From assembly GCA_002366545.1 (NCBI GenBank), contig DFBH01000078.1, positions 16,768 through 34,748 on the forward strand: DNA of 17,981 nucleotides, in the 5' to 3' direction. The number at the start of each line of letters is the position of its first letter. Within the stretch, counting starts at the first letter, position 1. The notes under the pieces were generated by a model. The model did no database searches, was not told the origin of the DNA, and saw nothing but the letters and a program-made list of their open reading frames with translations. Positions 13,314-17,981 of the stretch are shown in pieces. A program made the translations under genes and the position numbers. Origin of the DNA: Candidatus Oleimmundimicrobium americanum (GTDB taxonomy: Bacteria > Actinomycetota > Aquicultoria > UBA3085 > Oleimmundimicrobiaceae).

Positions 13314-13397
13314 AGTCGATAGTTGGTAGTGGGGAGTTGTTGGTAGAGAAGAAAGAAAAGAATTTAAAAATTACTACCGACTAACAGACTCCCGACT
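13314..13397. repeat. Paired heptamer arrays between queA and tgt
   Basis: 13314-13348 reads agtcgat, agttggt, agtgggg, agttgtt, ggtagag on the plus strand. 13373-13397 is a minus-strand array: agtcggg, agtctgt, t, agtcggt, agt. The facing arrays can pair (gttggtag near 13339 with ctaccgac near 13375), giving a long imperfect hairpin. It ends immediately before the ggagg of the tgt ribosome site, so it could affect tgt translation. Confidence 0.6.
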
Positions 13398-13409
13398 TAC
13401 GGAGGTTAT

Positions 13410-14531
13410 ATGGCTTTCAGCTTTGAGTTGAAACATACTGATAGAAATTGTAGTGCCAGGGTGGGAAAGATGGTTACCGCTCATGGCGTGGTTGATACTC
13501 CGGTCTTTATGCCGGTTGGAACCAGGGCCGCAGTAAAAACAATGTCACCCGATGAGCTAAAGAAAATTGGAGCTCAAATAATTTTGTCCAACACCTATCA
13601 TCTGTATCTCCGACCCGGGCACGAACTTATAAAAGAAGCGGGCGGGTTACACAAGTTTATGAACTGGGACAGGCCAATACTTACAGATAGCGGAGGATTT
13701 CAAATTTTTAGTCTGGGGGAAACCTTTAAAATAACAGATGAAGGGGTGAATTTTAAGTCGATAATCGATGGCTCCTCTCATTTTTTAACTCCGGAGATGG
13801 CAATCGAAATTCAAAATGATCTTGGCGCGGATATTATTATGGTCTTGGATGAGTGCTCTCCTTATCCCTCAGAAAAAAAACATGTTAAAGAAGCCGTTGA
13901 GCGTACTTTGCAATGGGCAAAGCGCTGTAAAAAAAGCCATCATTCTGAAGAGCAGGCGCTTTTTGGTATAGTTCAAGGGGGAGTTCACTCTGACCTGAGG
14001 AAATATAGCGCTCAAAATACCGTCGAAATAGGTTTTCCCGGATATGGTATCGGCGGTTTTAGTGTAGGGGAACCTCATGATATGATGTTTGAAATTCTTG
14101 AGGATACCATCTCCTATCTTCCGGAGGATAAACCGCACTATCTGATGGGGGTGGGTAATCCCACGAGCATATTGGAGGCGATAGGCTTAGGCGTAGATAT
14201 GTTTGACTGTGTTTTGCCGACGCGCATTGCTCGGAACGGCACGGTATTTATCTCGACCGGAAAACTTAATATAAAAAATTCCTCGCATGCTAAAGATTTT
14301 GGGCCTTTGGACCCCAATTGCGACTGTTACGTCTGTCAAAATTTTTCAAGAGCTTATCTCAGGCATATTTTCAAAGTCGGTGAAATTTTAGCCTTAAGGT
14401 TGCTTACCTGGCATAATCTTTACTTTGTTTTTAATCTGATAGACAGAGCCGGAAAAGCCATAGCGGGTAATTCCTTTTTAGATTTTAAAAATTCATTTAT
14501 TGGGCAATATACGGGAGAAGATTTCAAATAA
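13410..14531 (+). CDS. tgt: tRNA-guanine transglycosylase Tgt
   Basis: A 373-residue zinc enzyme that swaps guanine-34 of tRNAs with GUN anticodons for preQ1. Asp93 in LTDSGGFQIFS is the general acid/base. The nucleophile is Asp266 in VDMFDCVLPTRIARNGT. The substrate pocket GIGGFSVGEP is present. The zinc site is complete: Cys304, Cys306 and Cys309 (CDCYVC) with His335 in LTWHNLYF. All these sit two residues from their E. coli counterparts, so the bacterial-type enzyme is intact. The ATG at 13410 is preceded by GGAGG eight bases away. Together with queA just upstream it forms the common queA-tgt unit. A short AT-rich gap of about 80 bases then leads to yajC. Confidence 0.98.
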   Translation: MAFSFELKHTDRNCSARVGKMVTAHGVVDTPVFMPVGTRAAVKTMSPDELKKIGAQIILSNTYHLYLRPGHELIKEAGGLHKFMNWDRPILTDSGGFQIFSLGETFKITDEGVNFKSIIDGSSHFLTPEMAIEIQNDLGADIIMVLDECSPYPSEKKHVKEAVERTLQWAKRCKKSHHSEEQALFGIVQGGVHSDLRKYSAQNTVEIGFPGYGIGGFSVGEPHDMMFEILEDTISYLPEDKPHYLMGVGNPTSILEAIGLGVDMFDCVLPTRIARNGTVFISTGKLNIKNSSHAKDFGPLDPNCDCYVCQNFSRAYLRHIFKVGEILALRLLTWHNLYFVFNLIDRAGKAIAGNSFLDFKNSFIGQYTGEDFK

Positions 14532-14614
14532 AGGAATAATAAAGGAATTTGTCAAAGTTTGTTGAACAAAAATTAAAATAATATAAAAAAGAAGCGTAAA
14601 AAGGAGTGGTTATT

Positions 14615-14872
14615 TTGTCTTCATCGACAATTTCTTTCATCTACATCATTTTTCTAATGGCTATTTTTTATTTTTTGTTGATTCGCCCTCAGCAGCAGAG
14701 AGCGAAACGACACAGACAACTTATTTCCGAAATGAAAGTAAATGATAAGGTAGTTACGGTGGGTGGAATTCATGGAATTGTAAAATCTCTTACCGAGGAT
14801 ACAGTTTCTTTGGAAATTGCAAATGGAATTATTGTAATATTTTCGCGAAGCTCAATTGCTCGAATAGAATAG
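14615..14872 (+). CDS. yajC: Preprotein translocase subunit YajC
   Basis: An 85-residue accessory subunit of the Sec translocon. It has one N-terminal membrane segment (ISFIYIIFLMAIFYFLLI) followed by the canonical RPQQQRAKRHRQLI. A cytosolic SH3-like part contains the conserved NDKVVTVGGIHGIVKSL and VSLEIANGIIV. The TTG at 14615 is preferred to the GTG at 14606: AAGGAG (14601-14606) then lies eight bases before the start, whereas the GTG overlaps that site. Its place between tgt and secD-secF is the widespread order. The next gene starts within about 45 bases. Confidence 0.95.
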   Translation: MSSSTISFIYIIFLMAIFYFLLIRPQQQRAKRHRQLISEMKVNDKVVTVGGIHGIVKSLTEDTVSLEIANGIIVIFSRSSIARIE

Positions 14873-14914
14873 TTTTTCTTGCTGAATTCCTTGGTTTTTG
14901 CTACCTTATATTCT

Positions 14915-15619
14915 ATGTCATTAGAAGATGAGTCTTTAAAAAATAATAAAATAATCTTAGATGACCTTGTGGAAAACAAGACGGTTAATACGTATTTAGA
15001 AATGGCCGATCGGTTTATTGGAGCAATAGGGTACACTGAACATGGTGCTCGGCACGCCGGTTTAGTTGCTCATATAGCTCATAATATTCTTCAAAGATTG
15101 GGTTATCCTGAAAGAGAAGTGGAGCTTGCGGCCATAGCGGGATATCTTCATGATATTGGAAATTCTATCAGTCGTCAGGAACATGGCGTTTCAGCAGCTC
15201 TTTTGGCAAGAAGCATCCTTAAAGAAATGGGAATGCCTGAAGATGAAATTGCATTGATTATGAATGCAATTGGAAATCATGAAGAAGAGTATGGCTGGGC
15301 AACTCATCCCATAGCGGCGGCATTGGTTATAGCCGATAAGGCAGATGTTCACCGTAGCAGAGTGCGACACGAAAACAAAAATAAAGCTCGTAGGAGTAAC
15401 GATATTCACGATAGAGTAAATTACGCTGCTCAAAAATCTTTTTTACGAGTTGATGGTGAGACAAAGACGATTTCTCTTGAAATCCAAATCGATACAACCA
15501 TCAGCAAAGTAATGGAGTATTTCGAAATATTTTTGTCACGCATGGTCATGTGTAGAAAAGCAGCCGAGGTTTTAAATTGCCGGTTTTATTTGGTGATTAA
15601 TGATGTTCAGCTTCTATAG
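14915..15619 (+). CDS. HD-domain phosphohydrolase of unknown substrate
   Basis: A protein of about 234 residues with a metal-dependent HD fold. Numbered from a possible earlier TTG start at 14879, the ligand set is His59 (HGARHAGLVAH), His91-Asp92 (GYLHDIGNSISRQEHG), His102, His134 (GNHEEEYG) and Asp153 (IADKADVHRSR). The helix between His59 and the HD pair and the terminal IADKAD are typical. Neither start has a clear ribosome site; ATG 14915 is chosen because the residues before it are not conserved-looking. The C-terminal 60 residues (SLEIQIDTTISKVMEYFE onwards) may form a small separate domain. Substrates of such proteins include nucleotides and second messengers, and nothing here decides. 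It sits between yajC and secD, so co-expression with the export genes is likely. Confidence 0.85.
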   Translation: MSLEDESLKNNKIILDDLVENKTVNTYLEMADRFIGAIGYTEHGARHAGLVAHIAHNILQRLGYPEREVELAAIAGYLHDIGNSISRQEHGVSAALLARSILKEMGMPEDEIALIMNAIGNHEEEYGWATHPIAAALVIADKADVHRSRVRHENKNKARRSNDIHDRVNYAAQKSFLRVDGETKTISLEIQIDTTISKVMEYFEIFLSRMVMCRKAAEVLNCRFYLVINDVQLL

Positions 15620-15635
15620 TTAGGGGGAACAGAGT

Positions 15636-16898
15636 TTGCGTTCAAGAACAAAGTATATATTTTCATTAGTTGTAGTTTTAATATTAATTTGTCTCTCAAT
15701 TTATTTTATTTATCCTCCCGCTACATCAACTAAGTTGGGATTGGATTTAAAGGGTGGCTTAAGTATTTTATTAACCGCCAAAGGAACAAAAGAAGCTCCT
15801 GTTACCGATGAGTCCGTGGAACAGGCTATGCTTATTATCCGGGAGAGAGTTGATAAGCTTGGTGTGGCTGAGCCGCAGGTTCAAAGACAAGGAGCTAACA
15901 ACATCCTTGTCCAGCTTCCCGGAATAAAAGATCCTCGAAAAGCTTTAGATATCATTGGAAAAACTGCTCTTCTGGAATTTAGGCCCGTTGTCTCGGCAAG
16001 CGACAACAAATTGGAGTTGGGCCCAACGTTGATGACAGGAAAAGCTCTTTCTGATGCGTCGGTTGGTTTTGACCAATTCAACAAATCGAAGGTTGATATG
16101 AAATTTACCTCTGAGGGGGCAAAACAGTTTGAGGAGATAACCGGTCAGTTGATTGGGCAACAACTCGCCATTGTTTTAGATGGCAAAGTAATGTCGGCTC
16201 CAACGGTTCAGACAAAAATAGCCGGAGGAAGCGCTGAAATAACCGGAGATTTCACGGTTGATGAAGCTAAGGAATTGGCGCTTGTGCTTCAAACAGGGGC
16301 TCTTCCCGTAAATCTTGAGATTTCAGAAAGTAGAACCGTTGGTCCTACGTTGGGAAAAGATTCTTTAAGAGCGGGTTTGATAGCCGGAGCGGTGGGACTG
16401 ATGCTTGTTGCATTATATATGATTATATATTATCGGGGTTTAGGGCTTATTACAACGTTTGCTCTTATTGTGTTTGGCACGTTATTTTGGGGCTTAATTG
16501 CCGCTATGGGAAAGGGTTATATGTGGGCTTTAACTCTTCCCGGAATTGCGGGAATAGTTTTAAGTATAGGTCTTGCGGCAGATTCAAACATTGTTATCTT
16601 TGAAAGATTTAAAGAAGAGGTAAGAGCCGGAAAAACAGTGCGTATGGCTGCAGAAACCGGATTTAGCCATGCAATTAAAGCTATGCTTGATGCGGATTTT
16701 GTGACGTTGGTGGCGGTAATTTTTTTATATTTTTTAGCTATCGGCCCCATTCGGGGATTTGCCTTTACCTTAATTATGGGAGTATTAATAGATATCTTCA
16801 CCGCTTTTTTCTTTACTCATCCTATGCTTGTTTTAATGGCACGGTTTAAATTTTTTAGTAATTCTGTGGTCATCGGAACAAAGAGGGGAGAAAAATAA
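15636..16898 (+). CDS. secD: Protein translocase subunit SecD
   Basis: A 420-residue membrane protein that, with SecF, uses the proton gradient to help pull exported proteins across the membrane. One N-terminal membrane segment (about 7-27) is followed by LGLDLKGGLSILLTAKG (34-50), a large extracytoplasmic domain with IIRERVDKLGVAEPQVQRQG and a second region near VLDGKVMSAP. Five C-terminal membrane segments include GLAADSNIVIFERFKEE near 314-330, the key motif of the transport channel. It is shorter than the E. coli protein (about 600) but usual for this subgroup. TTG 15636 is chosen because GGGGGA (15622-15628 region) precedes it by about eight bases. Its stop overlaps the secF ATG by one base. 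Confidence 0.97.
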   Translation: MRSRTKYIFSLVVVLILICLSIYFIYPPATSTKLGLDLKGGLSILLTAKGTKEAPVTDESVEQAMLIIRERVDKLGVAEPQVQRQGANNILVQLPGIKDPRKALDIIGKTALLEFRPVVSASDNKLELGPTLMTGKALSDASVGFDQFNKSKVDMKFTSEGAKQFEEITGQLIGQQLAIVLDGKVMSAPTVQTKIAGGSAEITGDFTVDEAKELALVLQTGALPVNLEISESRTVGPTLGKDSLRAGLIAGAVGLMLVALYMIIYYRGLGLITTFALIVFGTLFWGLIAAMGKGYMWALTLPGIAGIVLSIGLAADSNIVIFERFKEEVRAGKTVRMAAETGFSHAIKAMLDADFVTLVAVIFLYFLAIGPIRGFAFTLIMGVLIDIFTAFFFTHPMLVLMARFKFFSNSVVIGTKRGEK

Positions 16899-17770
16899 TG
16901 AAACTAAACATAATTGGAAGAACAAAGGTTTGGTTTGTTTTATCAGGTATCGTTATATTAATAAGCCTTGCCGCTGTTTTAATTATTGGAATTAAGCCGG
17001 GGATAGATTTTAAAGGCGGAACGCTTCTCGATATTGAGTTTGAAAAAACAACCACAGTTTCTGATGTTCGCGATGTTCTTCGAGAATATGATTTAGCTGA
17101 CAGCGTTATTCAGCATTCGGAAGGGAATGAATTTCTTGTTCGTTCTAAAAAAATTGAACAAAAAACACAAGATGCAATTCTTGAAAACTTTAAGAAAAAT
17201 TTTGGAATAAAGGAGATTCGCGATATTCAGGACGTGGGGCCGGGTTGGGGCGCACAGGTTACCCGCGGTGCGGTTTTGGCTCTTGTGGCATCACTTATAA
17301 CGATTTTAATTTATATAAGTTTGCGTTTTGAGTATAAAATGGCATTTTCGGCGGTTGCTGCTCTTTTCCATGATATTATAATTGCAATCGGTTTGTATGC
17401 ATTATTTGGCAGAGAGATTACACCCAATATGATTGCGGGTTTGCTTACAATATTTGGGTATTCACTTTATGATACCATCGTTGTTTTTCACAGGATTCGT
17501 GAGAATACCAGATACCTGGGCAAGAAAAGATATTCTGATATGGTCAACGATTCTGTAAATCAAGTTAAAATGAGATCCATAAACACCTCCTTGACCTCGC
17601 TACTGCCCGTTATATGCTTGCTGGTATTCGGGGGGGAAACATTAAAGGATTTCGCTTTAATCCTCACCATAGGCTTAACCGCCGGAACTTACTCTTCAAT
17701 TTTCGTTGCAAGTCCTTTGCTTGCTCTCTGGAAGGAACGTGAGCCAAGGTATCGTCCCAAAAAAGCCTAA
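16898..17770 (+). CDS. secF: Protein translocase subunit SecF
   Basis: A 290-residue partner of SecD. It has an N-terminal membrane segment (about 10-31), the conserved GIDFKGGTLLDIEF (35-48), and a short extracytoplasmic domain containing VRDVLREYDL and DVGPGWGAQVTRGAVLAL. Five membrane segments follow; FGYSLYDTIVVFHRIREN near 186-203 is the SecF signature, and SINTSLTSLLPVICLLVFGG follows. It ends with a basic tail (KEREPRYRPKKA). Complete and of normal length. The gene is fused translationally to secD by the overlap TAATG. It is followed by a hairpin and a repeat cluster. Confidence 0.97.
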   Translation: MKLNIIGRTKVWFVLSGIVILISLAAVLIIGIKPGIDFKGGTLLDIEFEKTTTVSDVRDVLREYDLADSVIQHSEGNEFLVRSKKIEQKTQDAILENFKKNFGIKEIRDIQDVGPGWGAQVTRGAVLALVASLITILIYISLRFEYKMAFSAVAALFHDIIIAIGLYALFGREITPNMIAGLLTIFGYSLYDTIVVFHRIRENTRYLGKKRYSDMVNDSVNQVKMRSINTSLTSLLPVICLLVFGGETLKDFALILTIGLTAGTYSSIFVASPLLALWKEREPRYRPKKA

Positions 17771-17776
17771 TTGAAT

Positions 17777-17798
17777 AAGTTGGATATATATTCAACTT
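17777..17798 (+). terminator. Weak hairpin after secF
   Basis: AAGTTG (17777-17782) and CAACTT (17793-17798) flank ten AT-rich bases, starting six bases after the secF stop. No T-run follows, so it is at best a weak or 3'-end-protecting structure. Confidence 0.3.
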
Positions 17799-17807
17799 CA
17801 AGCTCAC

Positions 17808-17949
17808 CGTCATTGCACTTGCCCGCCTCTGGCGGGAGGAGCATAAGCGACGCGGTAATCTCATAAACAGAGCATAGAGCACGGAGCAAAGAGCTTAGAG
17901 TATAGAGCAACTCTCCCTCGTCATTGCGAGGCGAAGCCGAAGCAATCTC
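17808..17949. repeat. Nested repeat cluster downstream of secF
   Basis: Two copies of a cgtcattgc...aatctc element occur. The second (17919-17949) is compact, with a self-complementary ggc-gaa-gcc core and attgc/gcaat ends. The first (17808-17862) appears interrupted by cccgcc-tct-ggcggg (17822-17836), itself a palindrome related to sequences at 35-46 and 7526-7537. Between them lies a heptamer array (17869-17910): agagcat, agagcac, ggagcaa, agagctt, agagtat and agagcaa, six units in perfect register. No gene is seen in this last stretch of the window. Confidence 0.65.
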
Positions 17950-17981
17950 TGGTTTAAATTTTATAAAAAAATTTCTGTTGA

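Noticed and set aside
12003..13409. preQ1 riboswitch in front of the queuosine genes
   Set aside because: I looked for the short pseudoknot with an A-rich tail upstream of queH, queA and tgt and saw nothing convincing.
1..17981. tRNA or rRNA genes, CRISPR arrays, transposases
   Set aside because: No tRNA-like T-arm/anticodon pattern, no regularly spaced repeats with unique spacers (the heptamers are contiguous) and no transposase or integrase reading frame were seen.

Overview
This window is an AT-rich bacterial chromosome segment with mostly housekeeping genes. Gene content points to an anaerobic or microaerophilic lineage that makes menaquinone by the futalosine route (mqnB, mqnD). It also encodes a GpgS-type glucosyl-3-phosphoglycerate synthase, which is common in Actinomycetota and Chloroflexota-like lineages, and has the frequent Gram-positive order ruvCAB ... 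DUF2905-queA-tgt-yajC-secD-secF. A 10/12 match to the TCGAAC-N4-GTTCGA type of LexA box lies before ruvC. A deep-branching actinobacterial or clostridia-like lineage is my best guess, but sequence alone does not settle it.

Layout. Positions 1-487 are non-coding and repeat-rich. 488-3702 holds yebC and ruvC-ruvA-ruvB on the plus strand. 3711-3959 is a small unknown gene. 4065-5918 is a three-domain protein with two Usp domains fused to a GpgS glycosyltransferase. 5982-6467 is a YbaK-type deacylase that overlaps, tail to tail, an RNA 3'-phosphate cyclase gene (minus strand) carrying an in-frame TGA. 7500-8820 is a small accessory pocket: a Cys/His-rich conserved protein whose 5' end looks frameshifted, then a ParD-like/RelE-like toxin-antitoxin pair. 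8817-10306 (minus) is mqnB-mqnD. 10493-11140 is an SdpI-like membrane protein, followed by a fragment reminiscent of DUF763. 11365-14531 is the queuosine block: queH, a frameshifted DUF2905 gene, queA and tgt. 14615-17770 is the protein-export block: yajC, an HD-domain gene, secD and secF. 17771-17981 is again a repeat cluster.

How the genes work together. RuvA, RuvB and RuvC resolve Holliday junctions. QueA, Tgt and QueH cover late steps of queuosine tRNA modification. SecD, SecF and YajC assist protein export. MqnB and MqnD act in one menaquinone pathway. GpgS would supply glucosyl-3-phosphoglycerate for glucosylglycerate or related glycans.

The most unusual feature is not a gene. Degenerate tandem repeats with a strict seven-base period and at least four different unit sequences occur at about ten places in 18 kb. 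One forms the last codons and stop of ruvC, and another lies in frame inside queA. Three genes also carry lesions: an in-frame TGA in the cyclase gene and A-run frameshifts in the DUF2905 gene and in the Cys/His protein gene. These may be real decay, slippage or assembly errors. I found no clearly new multi-gene system.
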